Source: Botryllus schlosseri
Lineage: Eukaryota > Chordata > Ascidiacea > Stolidobranchia > Styelidae
NCBI GenBank assembly: GCA_000444245.1
Contig: ATSW01008209.1
Span: 1 to 24,178, forward strand
Length of the DNA stretch: 24,178 nt
Direction of reading: 5' to 3'
The position numbers were made by a program, and so were the translations under genes. Positions 20,901-23,596 of the stretch are shown piece after piece (position 1 is the stretch's first letter; each line of letters starts with the position of its first letter). Under the pieces are notes generated by a model. The model ran no database searches, was not told where the DNA came from, and saw only the letters and a program-made list of their open reading frames with translations.

Positions 20901-23596
20901 CTAAATGAAAGTGGCTGCTTTCGAAATTGCACGATGCATCTTCGCCAGTATAGCAAAATGCCGGATGACACTGCAAATAGGTACGATCTTCAAAAATACA
21001 TTAAGTCACCATGGATCAGGGGCTATATCATGTGGCTATTACGACAATTTCTCCCAAAAGTGATGCAAACTTATCCTAAAACTACTTTTTACATCAACAT
21101 CCAAAGTGCAAAAAGCAATTAGTTTTTCTGAAATACTATTCAAGTAGAAGTGGAAGTAGTCTAAAAACTTAACCACTCAAAGAAGAAGTACAAGTAGGCG
21201 AAACCTACTTCGAGACAGTTGAACAATGTTTCTCAAACTTTCCCCATCGCGTACCACTAGTTTGTTTTTACCACACGACATACAACTAACTTGTTTCTCA
21301 CTGCCGGCGTACCACCTGAATTCTTATGTTACGTTAATGTACCGGTTTTTATCGGTTACTATTGTTAGTACCATACCGCAGCACCAATGGATAGTAAGAA
21401 AACACCATTTAATGAGGTAATTCCAACCGTTTCTTCTCCAGAAGATCGCCAAACTGAGGTATGGCATTACTCCGAGCTCTCACGTACCACTAGTGGTATG
21501 CGTACCACAATTTGAGAACCACTGCAGTAGAAGTAGTACCTCTTTACTGACCACCTCTGATTTCATCGTTTTAGGAGTGAAATGGGTTGATCCTAACGGC
21601 GGCTGCCCAGCGGACGCGATCGAGGTGTACTGCAATTTCGACACGAAAGAGACCTGCGTGTACCCGAACAATCCGTTCATCAACAACGCCACCCACGGTT
21701 ACACCGAGTACGGCAGGACAGTCAACAAGCACGTTTTCATGAGCGACTTGAGGTAAAGAGCCAAAAATACGATATATAGGGCTGGGCACAATGATTCAGG
21801 TATTAATTTGTAACGTATCGAGTGGTGAGAGATAATTCATTCTGAGTTTTGAAGCTATACGGCCCTTTCCTCCAACGCTAATCCGCAAGCCTTTGTAGAA
21901 CCCCAAGTTTTTGTTGAGTCATAAAAACAAAAATCAATACCACTATACACACCTAATACACTACTATAAAGTACTGATGCACAAAATGAACTGTGCGTCA
22001 ACAGACTAGCTAAGAACAAAACTAAAACATGACAATTAGTATTCATTGGAAATCAGTCACTTCTGCTCCCATTTCAGATATCAGTTGAGAAATGCGAGGC
22101 TTTTAAAGTGTCACCATATTGTTTGGTTGAAAGGCAAGAGTGTGATGACGATTGCTTAATTACAAATTAGCTTGTAAATATTCGTGTTAGAATTGGCATT
22201 TCACGATGGGATTTTGATTTCGAAATGACTCGAGTCAATCTGTGTATTGACTCGACTTGGACTCGAGTCATTGCGCATGACTCGAGACGCAGACGGCCCA
22301 GACCGACATTTCATTGTAATTTCGAAGAATAGTAAAGTAACCACACTATTGGGATTTCGTCTATTGGTACTGGTACTTGAAAATGCGACCAGAAACTGCT
22401 AAAAGTGAGTCGATATCACTAAACTGAGTAATAAAAAGTGGATTTATCAAGACTTTAACTGGAAACTGAGCAGTCAAAACAATGACTTGGGACTCGAGTC
22501 ATAATACCCTGTTTCGGACTCGACCCTTTCCTCGCTTACTTGGACTCGGACTTGAGTCGGTGGTGAATTGAAAAAGACTCGACTTGACTCGAGTCAAAAC
22601 TATAAAAGTGAGATTGACTTCTGACTCGGAGCCTTATGACTTGGTCACAACCCTGGCCTAAATGCCTGCAACCAATGATAGCCAAGACGGCCGTTGCATC
22701 ATAGCTCATATCTATGAGTTGAGTGTGTCTTGTTCTCCACGGAACCTTTGACACTGACTCGGGGAACCCTGGTGTTCTATAGAACACCGGTTGAGAAGCA
22801 CTGCTCCAAGAGTTATATTATCAACGAGAATTTTAGTTTCGACACTATTTTTCCATACTGGTAGCCTCGAAACCTCGATCGGTCGCATCACACCATCCAA
22901 AATGTGTAGCACAAAGCTACACAGTACACACGTCAATGGAAATGACATTTCTTTGAAGCCGTGATCAACTCAATAGCAGTGTCATAAAGAGCAATGACAA
23001 TACCAGTGACATCATATTTGGTGATACAACTATTGATAGTTGAAAGTTCTTTTCAATTCTCTACTAGTTGCTGATAATTACCCTGACGAGTATCAGCCGA
23101 ATATGCTCGAGTTTATTTTAATGTGAATACATCATAAAATTGTATATTGAATTGTATATTTGTTCAAATGACAAAGGTATGGTTGAAAAATTACCGAATC
23201 ATCTTCAATGCGGTGTAGAGCTGACATCTTCTTTGGGTGGTCGTATAAAAGAAACATATTTCAACAACATCCATACTGATACTTGATTCAAAATCGAATC
23301 GCTCAAAGCCCTAACGACATGGAATCCTCAAGTTGTGACATGACCGTTTTTACAGCATGAATCGCATGAGCTACGACCCAGCTCCAGAAAGCAGGATCGC
23401 GGGTGCCAATTACGACAGCCAGCTGACTTTCTTGCGACTGCTCAGTTCCACAGCACGGCAGAACGTCACCTTCTGGTGTCAGAACATGATCGCCGTCAAC
23501 AGCTTAGCTGACGACTCCACTGAAAGAGCCCTGAAGCTGATGGGCTACGGAGGCGAAGTGATCACGAGATACAGAACGATTCGCGACGAATGCGCG
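2919..23596 (+). CDS. Clade A fibrillar procollagen alpha chain (type I/II/III-like), 43 exons, 3' end beyond window
   Basis: Spliced coding sequence of 4239 nt (1413 codons) in 43 exons; the individual exons are listed separately. The product is a secreted fibrillar procollagen chain that trimerises through its C-propeptide and assembles into extracellular fibrils. Seen, in precursor numbering: signal peptide (about 1-22), VWC domain (24-91), short collagenous N-propeptide segment and N-telopeptide (91-177), main helix of 338 perfect Gly-X-Y triplets (178-1191), C-telopeptide with EKGP (1192-1213), and C-propeptide (1214 onward). KGH cross-link lysines lie at helix positions 87 and 930, as in vertebrate alpha1(I)/alpha1(II). 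Every intron starts GT and ends AG, and phases agree throughout. The VWC plus 1014-residue helix marks clade A. Clades B and C carry other N-terminal modules. The last exon, expected to encode about 50 residues and the eighth C-propeptide cysteine position, is not in the window. Which vertebrate chain is closest is not resolved. Confidence 0.95.
2989..3916 (+). other. Intron 1
   Basis: 928 bp. It holds copy 1 of a short dispersed repeat (3797-3862) just before the VWC exon; otherwise nothing recognisable. The open frame at 3823 that runs into the VWC exon is that repeat reading through the acceptor. Confidence 0.75.
3797..3862 (+). repeat. Unclassified dispersed repeat R2, copy 1
   Basis: Partner of 18994-19060. 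It ends about 55 bp upstream of the exon 2 acceptor. The ATG within it (3823) opens a frame that reads into the VWC exon, which makes a misleading longer open frame. Confidence 0.65.
3917..4117 (+). CDS. Exon 2: von Willebrand factor type C (VWC) domain of N-propeptide
   Basis: 201 nt, phase 1 in and phase 1 out (donor gtaaag). It encodes a complete VWC module with ten cysteines in the family order: SCKHNG, PCRVCAC, IC, QC, AC, and the terminal QCCLKCPP signature. GEVF sits at the usual GE-x-F position, and NAS is a possible N-glycosylation site. VWC modules in procollagen II and III N-propeptides bind BMP-family ligands (family knowledge). The acceptor is ambiguous: AG at 3915-3916 (used here) and AG at 3924-3925 both keep the frame and differ by three residues. 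Neither has a strong polypyrimidine tract. Confidence 0.92.
4275..4282 (+). CDS. Exon 3: 8-nt microexon
   Basis: Eight bases (GACAAAAA) between a good acceptor (tttttcag) and a consensus donor (gtaagt). With the G from exon 2 it reads Gly-Gln-Lys and moves the frame from phase 1 to phase 0. Exon 4 needs this. Joining exon 2 directly to exon 4 would lose the Gly-X-Y frame. Vertebrate COL2A1 and COL1A1 also have small exons at this point. Confidence 0.75.
4366..4437 (+). CDS. Exon 4: start of N-propeptide collagenous segment
   Basis: 72 nt, phase 0 both sides, acceptor ttttag, donor gttagc. It reads GEKGEPG, then a non-collagenous stretch [11 protein letters not shown], then GEPGQK. The interruption separates a very short Gly-X-Y start from the continuous minor helix carried by exons 4-6. 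Confidence 0.88.
4438..5269 (+). other. Intron 4
   Basis: 832 bp with no coding signal. GTTCAAGTC at about 4904 fits a tRNA B-box pattern, but I find no convincing A box or cloverleaf, so a tRNA-derived SINE is only a guess. Confidence 0.6.
5270..5323 (+). CDS. Exon 5: N-propeptide minor helix
   Basis: 54 nt, phase 0, acceptor gggcag, donor gtgagt. Six perfect Gly-X-Y triplets ([18 protein letters not shown]) in the canonical 54-bp collagen exon unit. Confidence 0.93.
5324..6727 (+). other. Intron 5
   Basis: 1404 bp. Contains the short Tol2-like copy at 6383-6604. I see nothing recognisable in 5330-6370 on either strand. Confidence 0.65.
6383..6604 (+). mobile_element. Tol2-like hAT MITE, copy 1 (222 bp)
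   Basis: The 5' end tAGAGGTGGTCAAAGTAG and 3' end CTGACCGCCTCTG are inverted repeats, flanked by gtcgcccg (6375-6382) and gtcacccg (6605-6612), a 7/8 match to an 8-bp target duplication. The sub-terminal AAGTA and AGAAGTAG repeats are typical of the Tol2 branch of hAT transposons, whose ends read CAGAGGTG..AAAAGTA. No transposase remains. This is the shortest of the near-complete copies, lacking most of the interior seen in the others. Confidence 0.85.
6728..6862 (+). CDS. Exon 6: end of minor helix, N-telopeptide, first triplet of main helix
   Basis: 135 nt, phase 0, acceptor taacag, donor gtaagt. Nine Gly-X-Y triplets are followed by [15 protein letters not shown], where the periodicity breaks by one residue and is then restored, and by GPP, helix residues 1-3. 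The lysine in SGSKG is the candidate N-telopeptide cross-link site. As in vertebrate genes, this junction exon carries the telopeptide plus the first main-helix triplet. No textbook Pro/Ala-Gln N-proteinase site is visible. Confidence 0.92.
6949..7047 (+). CDS. Exon 7: helix residues 4-36
   Basis: 99 nt, acceptor tgttag, donor gtaagt. It begins [10 protein letters not shown] and includes [13 protein letters not shown], matching the start of the vertebrate alpha1(II) helix (GPQGFQG..GEPG). By my recollection of COL1A1/COL2A1 exon sizes it equals vertebrate exons 7+8 (45+54) fused. Confidence 0.95.
7424..7477 (+). CDS. Exon 8: helix residues 37-54
   Basis: 54 nt, six perfect triplets, acceptor ttacag, donor gtgagt. 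It corresponds to vertebrate exon 9. Confidence 0.95.
7535..7588 (+). CDS. Exon 9: helix residues 55-72
   Basis: 54 nt, acceptor ttatcag, weak donor gtatat. Reads [10 protein letters not shown]..., the counterpart of GEAGKPGKAG in vertebrate alpha1(II). Separated from exon 8 by only 57 bp. Confidence 0.93.
7650..7703 (+). CDS. Exon 10: helix residues 73-90, first KGH cross-link lysine
   Basis: 54 nt, acceptor attacag, donor gtatga. Ends GLPGPKGHN. The lysine is helix residue 87, exactly the position of the hydroxylysine that pairs with the C-telopeptide lysine in vertebrate fibrillar collagens. Confidence 0.95.
8053..8106 (+). CDS. Exon 11: helix residues 91-108
   Basis: 54 nt, acceptor ctccag, donor gtacct. 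Reads [18 protein letters not shown]. The tripeptide GHN ends exon 10 and starts exon 11, so it is repeated across the splice junction. Confidence 0.95.
8175..8219 (+). CDS. Exon 12: helix residues 109-123
   Basis: 45 nt (54 minus one triplet), acceptor taatag, donor gtaggc. Five perfect triplets; size matches vertebrate exon 13. Confidence 0.93.
8281..8334 (+). CDS. Exon 13: helix residues 124-141
   Basis: 54 nt, acceptor aaacag, donor gtaaga. [13 protein letters not shown] aligns with GPRGLPGERGRTG of vertebrate alpha1(II). A Tol2-like element starts 36 bp after the donor. Confidence 0.95.
8335..9146 (+). other. Intron 13
   Basis: 812 bp, more than half of it Tol2-like copy 2. The rest, 8815-9146, holds nothing recognisable. 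Confidence 0.6.
8370..8814 (+). mobile_element. Tol2-like hAT MITE, copy 2 (3' end eroded)
   Basis: Starts CAGAGGTGGTCAAAGTAGTC, then AGAAGTAAAAGTAAC sub-terminal repeats, and shares the interior of copies 3-5 (tcgaaattgca, gatgactactg, gtgatgcaacttatcc). The 3' terminal repeat is lost. ctcaattt (8362-8369) and ctcaattg (8815-8822) match 7/8, suggesting the right edge is near 8814 after a terminal deletion. Confidence 0.75.
9147..9191 (+). CDS. Exon 14: helix residues 142-156
   Basis: 45 nt, acceptor tatatag, donor gtaggt. [15 protein letters not shown] aligns with GARGNDGQPGPAGPP of vertebrate alpha1(II). Confidence 0.95.
9305..9457 (+). CDS. Exon 15: helix residues 157-207
   Basis: 153 nt, 17 perfect triplets, acceptor ttgacag, donor gtaaga. 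Includes [13 protein letters not shown], counterpart of GFPGAPGAKGEAG. Size equals vertebrate exons 16+17 (54+99) fused. Confidence 0.95.
9523..9567 (+). CDS. Exon 16: helix residues 208-222
   Basis: 45 nt, acceptor ttgtag, weak donor gtttgt. Five perfect triplets; matches the 45-bp vertebrate exon 18. Confidence 0.92.
9629..9682 (+). CDS. Exon 17: helix residues 223-240
   Basis: 54 nt, acceptor ttgcag, donor gtaagt. With exon 18 (45 nt) it covers the span of the single 99-bp vertebrate exon 19, so an intron is present here that vertebrates lack. Confidence 0.94.
9748..9792 (+). CDS. Exon 18: helix residues 241-255
   Basis: 45 nt, acceptor tttttag, donor gtaact. Five perfect triplets ending GMKGNQ. 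Confidence 0.93.
10084..10191 (+). CDS. Exon 19: helix residues 256-291
   Basis: 108 nt, 12 perfect triplets, acceptor ttacag, donor gtcagt. With exon 20 it spans vertebrate exons 20+21, but the internal boundary is at 108|54 rather than 54|108. This is consistent with loss of different introns from an ancestral 54|54|54 layout. Confidence 0.95.
10192..10983 (+). other. Intron 19
   Basis: 792 bp, AT-rich, with no repeat or coding structure I can recognise on either strand. Open frames here are short and end at or read through the exon 20 acceptor. Confidence 0.55.
10984..11037 (+). CDS. Exon 20: helix residues 292-309
   Basis: 54 nt, acceptor tttcag, donor gtgaag. Six perfect triplets. The following intron is only 61 bp. 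Confidence 0.94.
11099..11251 (+). CDS. Exon 21: helix residues 310-360
   Basis: 153 nt, 17 perfect triplets, acceptor taacag, donor gtaggt. Unusually basic ([13 protein letters not shown]). Size equals vertebrate exons 22+23 (54+99) fused. Confidence 0.95.
11252..12308 (+). other. Intron 21
   Basis: 1057 bp. Contains a short GGGTTA-rich tract (11521-11552 and again 12138-12185) flanking a candidate hAT element at 11553-12137. Confidence 0.5.
11553..12137. mobile_element. Candidate hAT-type non-autonomous element (585 bp)
   Basis: The left end CAGTGATCCCCAAAGTGGGC and the right end (reverse complement CAATGGTTCCTAAACTTTTG) resemble each other and the CAGTGGTCCCCAAAGT-type hAT termini. The flanking 8-mers agree at only 5 of 8 positions, so the target duplication is not convincing. 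Both flanks are GGGTTAG-rich, as expected if it landed in a simple repeat. No transposase seen. Confidence 0.5.
12309..12362 (+). CDS. Exon 22: helix residues 361-378
   Basis: 54 nt, acceptor cctag, donor gtaata. Glutamine- and lysine-rich triplets ([10 protein letters not shown]). Confidence 0.94.
12421..12519 (+). CDS. Exon 23: helix residues 379-411
   Basis: 99 nt, acceptor ttcag, donor gtaact. It covers helix 394-405, where vertebrate alpha1(II)/(III) carry the GVMGFO recognition motif for VWF, DDR and SPARC. Here the stretch reads [12 protein letters not shown]. Confidence 0.95.
12578..12685 (+). CDS. Exon 24: helix residues 412-447
   Basis: 108 nt, acceptor tcaaag, donor gtaagt. [13 protein letters not shown] and GKDGEIG align with GKAGEKGLPGAPG and GKDGETG of vertebrate alpha1(II). 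Equals vertebrate exons 26+27 fused. Confidence 0.95.
12718..13466. mobile_element. hAT-type non-autonomous element carrying a nested MITE (749 bp)
   Basis: The left end CAGGGGTTCCTAAACT and right end (reverse complement CAGGGGCTCTCAAACT) are inverted repeats matching at about 13 of 16 positions. Perfect 8-bp target duplication gattacag at 12710-12717 and 13467-13474. A second element sits inside at 12955-13244, leaving about 451 bp of its own. No transposase coding found. Confidence 0.85.
12955..13244 (+). mobile_element. hAT MITE family B, copy 1 (290 bp, nested)
   Basis: Ends CAGCGATTCTCAAACTGTGG and (reverse complement) CAGAGTTTCTCAAACTTTTC are inverted repeats of the CAGTGGTTCTCAAACT hAT type. 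Flanked by aaataggc and aaatagac (7/8). Its interior is related in inverse orientation to 21224-21524: both share the ggtggtac, gtaacgtaa, aaacaccatttaatgag and gcgatgggg blocks on opposite strands. Inserted inside the element at 12718-13466. Confidence 0.85.
13514..13650 (+). repeat. Unclassified dispersed repeat R1, copy 2
   Basis: About 137 bp alignable with 23007-23155: shared blocks tgac-tcat-ttgg, gatac, ttcttttca-ttctct-ctagttgctga, attacc, tcagccga, and ttatt. A shorter piece (gccgaaaatattcgggtt) recurs at 1550. The block ttcttttcag here looks like a splice acceptor but no exon follows. Family unknown. Confidence 0.7.
13686..13793 (+). CDS. Exon 25: helix residues 448-483
   Basis: 108 nt, acceptor ttgcag, donor gtaggc. 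GERGEQG...[10 protein letters not shown] matches GERGEQGAPGPSGFQGLPG in vertebrate alpha1(II). Equals vertebrate exons 28+29 fused. Confidence 0.95.
13850..13993 (+). CDS. Exon 26: helix residues 484-531, GYPGER integrin-site equivalent
   Basis: 144 nt, acceptor tttcag, weak donor gtttgt. [13 protein letters not shown] aligns with GPRGERGFPGERG. GYPGER occupies residues 502-507, exactly where GFOGER, the high-affinity site for collagen-binding integrins, lies in vertebrate types I and II. Phe is replaced by Tyr. Equals vertebrate exons 30+31 (45+99) fused. Confidence 0.95.
14261..14489. repeat. Candidate foldback MITE
   Basis: Perfect 12-nt inverted repeats tagatagttgtc (14269-14280) and gacaactatcta (14470-14481), extending with one gap to GGAA...TTCC at 14261 and 14489. 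The interior is rich in gtac/ggtacc and has the near-perfect palindrome ttacttac-c-gtaagtaa near 14410-14427. No target duplication seen. Confidence 0.45.
14767..15198 (+). CDS. Exon 27: giant fused helix exon, residues 532-675
   Basis: 432 nt, 48 perfect Gly-X-Y triplets, acceptor ttccag, donor gtgtgt. It equals 8 x 54 bp and the sum of vertebrate exons 32-37 (108+54+54+54+54+108), so five introns found in vertebrates are absent. This is the largest exon in the window. Confidence 0.97.
15199..15663 (+). other. Intron 27
   Basis: 465 bp. Nothing recognisable on either strand. Confidence 0.55.
15664..15717 (+). CDS. Exon 28: helix residues 676-693
   Basis: 54 nt, acceptor atatag, donor gtaagt. 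[15 protein letters not shown] aligns with GVTGPKGARGAQGPP of vertebrate alpha1(II). Confidence 0.95.
15785..15938 (+). CDS. Exon 29: helix residues 694-744 plus first base of Gly745
   Basis: 154 nt, acceptor ttccag, donor gtatat. It ends in phase 1, inside a glycine codon (G|GT), unlike every other helix intron between exons 4 and 40, which falls between codons. With exon 30 it totals 216 nt, the sum of vertebrate exons 39+40 (54+162). Confidence 0.93.
15973..16030. repeat. 29-bp tandem duplication
   Basis: Two head-to-tail copies of a 29-bp unit, gagaatatg..gtagcattgcaaccaca, at 15973-16001 and 16002-16030, differing at one position (a/g). Lies in intron 29, just after the split-glycine donor. 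Confidence 0.9.
16195..16675 (+). mobile_element. Tol2-like hAT MITE, copy 3 (481 bp)
   Basis: 5' end CATAGGTGGTCAAAGTAG and 3' end TTACTGACCATTG, flanked by atcaatgg (16187-16194) and accaatgg (16676-16683), a 7/8 target duplication. The interior holds tttcgaaattgca and tgcaattttcgaaa as an internal inverted repeat, also seen in copies 4 and 5. It makes up most of intron 29. Confidence 0.85.
16789..16850 (+). CDS. Exon 30: helix residues 745-765
   Basis: 62 nt, phase 1 in, phase 0 out, acceptor gttcag, weak donor gtaccg. The split Gly codon is completed and seven triplets follow ([15 protein letters not shown]...). Confidence 0.93.
16911..17126 (+). CDS. Exon 31: helix residues 766-837, collagenase-site region
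   Basis: 216 nt, 24 perfect triplets, acceptor atttag, donor gtaagt. Equals vertebrate exons 41+42 (108+108) fused. It covers residues 775/776, the collagenase cleavage bond in vertebrate types I-III. Here those residues are Gly-Lys, while Gly772-Ile773 in GPSGIIG resembles the cleavable sequence. Confidence 0.95.
17499..18026 (-). mobile_element. hAT deletion derivative with transposase C-terminal remnant (528 bp)
   Basis: Ends CAGGGGCGGGCAAC and (reverse complement) CAGGGACGGGCAAC are near-perfect inverted repeats, followed by GC-rich cggcgggccgtat and gcgggccgtatg blocks. Perfect 8-bp target duplication ggatacag at 17491-17498 and 18027-18034. It lies inside Tol2-like copy 4, splitting that copy's interior. 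Short, with an internal deletion: only part of a transposase remains, on the minus strand. The exact duplication implies a younger insertion than its host. Confidence 0.92.
17582..17872 (-). pseudogene. hAT transposase C-terminal fragment
   Basis: A 96-codon minus-strand open frame contains [18 protein letters not shown] followed by [13 protein letters not shown]. This resembles the end of the hAT dimerisation domain in ZBED/GTF2IRD2-type transposases (family pattern F..MN..K...R..LTD.HL...L...T). It is a remnant: a full hAT transposase is roughly 550-700 residues, and the catalytic domain and zinc-finger BED region are absent. It sits inside the element at 17499-18026. The remainder of the frame is not recognisable. 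Confidence 0.7.
18353..18406 (+). CDS. Exon 32: helix residues 838-855
   Basis: 54 nt, acceptor gttcag, donor gtaagt. Six perfect triplets; matches vertebrate exon 43. A Tol2-like element ends about 80 bp upstream. Confidence 0.94.
18466..18573 (+). CDS. Exon 33: helix residues 856-891
   Basis: 108 nt, 12 perfect triplets, acceptor ttacag, donor gtaagt. Matches the size of vertebrate exon 44. Confidence 0.95.
18636..18689 (+). CDS. Exon 34: helix residues 892-909
   Basis: 54 nt, acceptor tttag, donor gtaagc. [14 protein letters not shown] aligns with GARGIQGPQGPRG nearby in vertebrate chains. Confidence 0.94.
18754..18807 (+). CDS. Exon 35: helix residues 910-927
   Basis: 54 nt, acceptor tgacag, donor gtaagt. 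[15 protein letters not shown] aligns with GPRGDKGEAGEPGER. With exon 36 it covers the single 108-bp vertebrate exon 46. Confidence 0.95.
18994..19060 (+). repeat. Unclassified dispersed repeat R2, copy 2
   Basis: About 65 bp alignable at roughly 80% with 3797-3862: shared acaccacaa, tgcgata-aatgaaaa, gg-ggtgtcga-acgactt and agt--tct blocks. Family and full extent unknown. Confidence 0.65.
19411..19462 (+). mobile_element. Tol2-like MITE 5'-end fragment
   Basis: aggcggtagttaaagtaatc, then tgctgctaaggtagaagtgg, aligns with the first ~45 bp of the Tol2-like copies (AGAGGTGGTCAAAGTAGTC..TTGCTACTGAAGTAGAAGT). No 3' end found; degenerate. Confidence 0.5.
19590..19643 (+). CDS. Exon 36: helix residues 928-945, second KGH cross-link lysine
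   Basis: 54 nt, acceptor ttacag, donor gtactc. Starts [10 protein letters not shown], the counterpart of GLKGHRGFTG in vertebrates. The lysine is helix residue 930, the conserved partner of the N-telopeptide lysine. Confidence 0.96.
19711..19764 (+). CDS. Exon 37: helix residues 946-963
   Basis: 54 nt, acceptor ctacag, donor gtaata. Six perfect triplets. Confidence 0.94.
19824..19931 (+). CDS. Exon 38: helix residues 964-999
   Basis: 108 nt, acceptor tatag, donor gtatgt. [19 protein letters not shown] aligns with the vertebrate GKDGANGIPGPIG region. Twelve perfect triplets. Confidence 0.95.
19996..20043 (+). CDS. Exon 39: helix C-terminus, residues 1000-1014 plus Gly
   Basis: 48 nt, acceptor tttcag, donor gtaagt. 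Reads [16 protein letters not shown]. The helix ends with a proline-rich GPP, as in vertebrate fibrillar collagens, and the next glycine opens the C-telopeptide. Confidence 0.95.
20104..20208 (+). CDS. Exon 40: C-telopeptide and start of C-propeptide
   Basis: 105 nt, phase 0, acceptor catag, weak donor gtgatt. The telopeptide [20 protein letters not shown] contains EKGP, the conserved C-telopeptide cross-link motif (Lys at precursor residue 1206; COL2A1 has REKGP). The following Gln-Asp (1213-1214) is the likely BMP1/tolloid-type cleavage point, since this protease cuts before Asp, as in YMRA-DQ of COL2A1. Confidence 0.93.
20313..20451 (+). CDS. Exon 41: C-propeptide, coiled-coil stalk and C1 cysteine
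   Basis: 139 nt, phase 0 in and phase 1 out, acceptor tatcag, donor gtaact. [17 protein letters not shown] is the counterpart of the trimer stalk [26 protein letters not shown] carries cysteine C1 (residue 1257) but has Thr at 1263 where most fibrillar chains have cysteine C2. About four extra residues precede the conserved W-[IV]-DPN motif of the next exon. Confidence 0.93.
21224..21524 (-). mobile_element. hAT MITE family B, copy 2 (301 bp, nested)
   Basis: Ends CAATGTTTCTCAAACTTTCC and (reverse complement) CAGTGGTTCTCAAATTGTGG, flanked by cagttgaa (21216-21223) and cagtagaa (21525-21532), 7/8. Opposite in orientation to copy 1 at 12955-13244. Inserted into Tol2-like copy 5. Confidence 0.88.
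21545..21551 (+). promoter_or_regulatory. Probable branch point of intron 41, inside a MITE terminal repeat
   Basis: TACTGAC matches the metazoan branch-point consensus (yUnAy; close to UACUAAC). The branch adenosine would be 21550, 24 nt from the AG at 21573-21574, in the usual 18-40 nt range. The motif is part of the 3' terminal repeat of Tol2-like copy 5. No equally good alternative is evident in the 15 bp of non-element sequence left before the exon. Confidence 0.5.
21575..21752 (+). CDS. Exon 42: C-propeptide calcium-binding loop, C3-C5 cysteines
   Basis: 178 nt, phase 1 in and phase 2 out, acceptor ttttag, donor gtaaag. [19 protein letters not shown] and ETCVYPN match WIDPNQGC..DA.KVFCN and ETCVYP of vertebrate chains, giving C3, C4, C5 and the acidic Ca2+ loop. 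NAT is a possible N-glycosylation site. The terminal repeat of a Tol2-like element ends 15 bp upstream of the exon. Confidence 0.95.
22225..22655 (-). mobile_element. GACTCGAGTC-rich element, probable hAT MITE
   Basis: Dense sub-terminal repeats of gactcgagtc, gactcgactt and ggactcgg, including the perfect 12-nt palindrome tgactcgagtca at 22227-22238. The right boundary reads as CAGGGTTGTGACCAAGTCAT on the minus strand, a hAT-like start. Elements with GAGTC-rich arms and CAGGG ends are known among animal hAT MITEs. The left boundary and target duplication could not be fixed. Confidence 0.55.
22771..22803 (-). repeat. Lone hAT-type terminus with 18-bp palindrome
   Basis: On the minus strand it begins CAGTGCTTCTCAACCGGTG, a hAT-like terminal sequence. 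22771-22788 (ggtgttctatagaacacc) is a perfect 18-nt palindrome. No matching opposite end was found, so the element is either truncated or its other end has decayed. Confidence 0.4.
23007..23155 (+). repeat. Unclassified dispersed repeat R1, copy 3
   Basis: Alignable with 13514-13650 over about 140 bp (gtgatac, ttcttttca, ctagttgctga, attacc, tcagccga, tcg-gttta). Ends in an AT-rich tail with two ttgtatatt motifs. Confidence 0.7.
23356..23596 (+). CDS. Exon 43: C-propeptide core, C6-C7 cysteines
   Basis: 241 nt, phase 2 in and phase 0 out, acceptor ttacag, donor gtaagt. [22 protein letters not shown] is cited here by its parts: the QLTFLRLLS core, the conserved N-glycosylation site NVT, and FWC (C6). 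[11 protein letters not shown] carries C7. The region before QLTFLRLL corresponds to the chain-recognition segment. This is the last coding exon in the window. The next should hold the WGKTV...C-terminal part. Confidence 0.95.

Larger units (their letters stand above)
20687..21559 (+). mobile_element. Tol2-like hAT MITE, copy 5 (873 bp including nested MITE)
   Basis: 5' end aAGAGGTGGTCAAAGTA, extensive AAGTAAAAGTA and AAGTGGAAGTAG sub-terminal repeats, and 3' end TTTACTGACCACCTCTG. Flanks gtttcacc (20679-20686) and atttcatc (21560-21567) agree at 6/8. Interrupted by a family B MITE at 21224-21524. Its right end lies 15 bp before exon 42, so its terminal repeat is within the splice-acceptor region of the host gene. 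Confidence 0.85.
21753..23355 (+). other. Intron 42
   Basis: 1603 bp, the longest intron here. 21760-22200 has nothing recognisable. It is followed by the GACTCGAGTC-rich element (22225-22655), a lone hAT-type end with a palindrome (22771-22803) and repeat R1 copy 3 (23007-23155). Confidence 0.65.
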
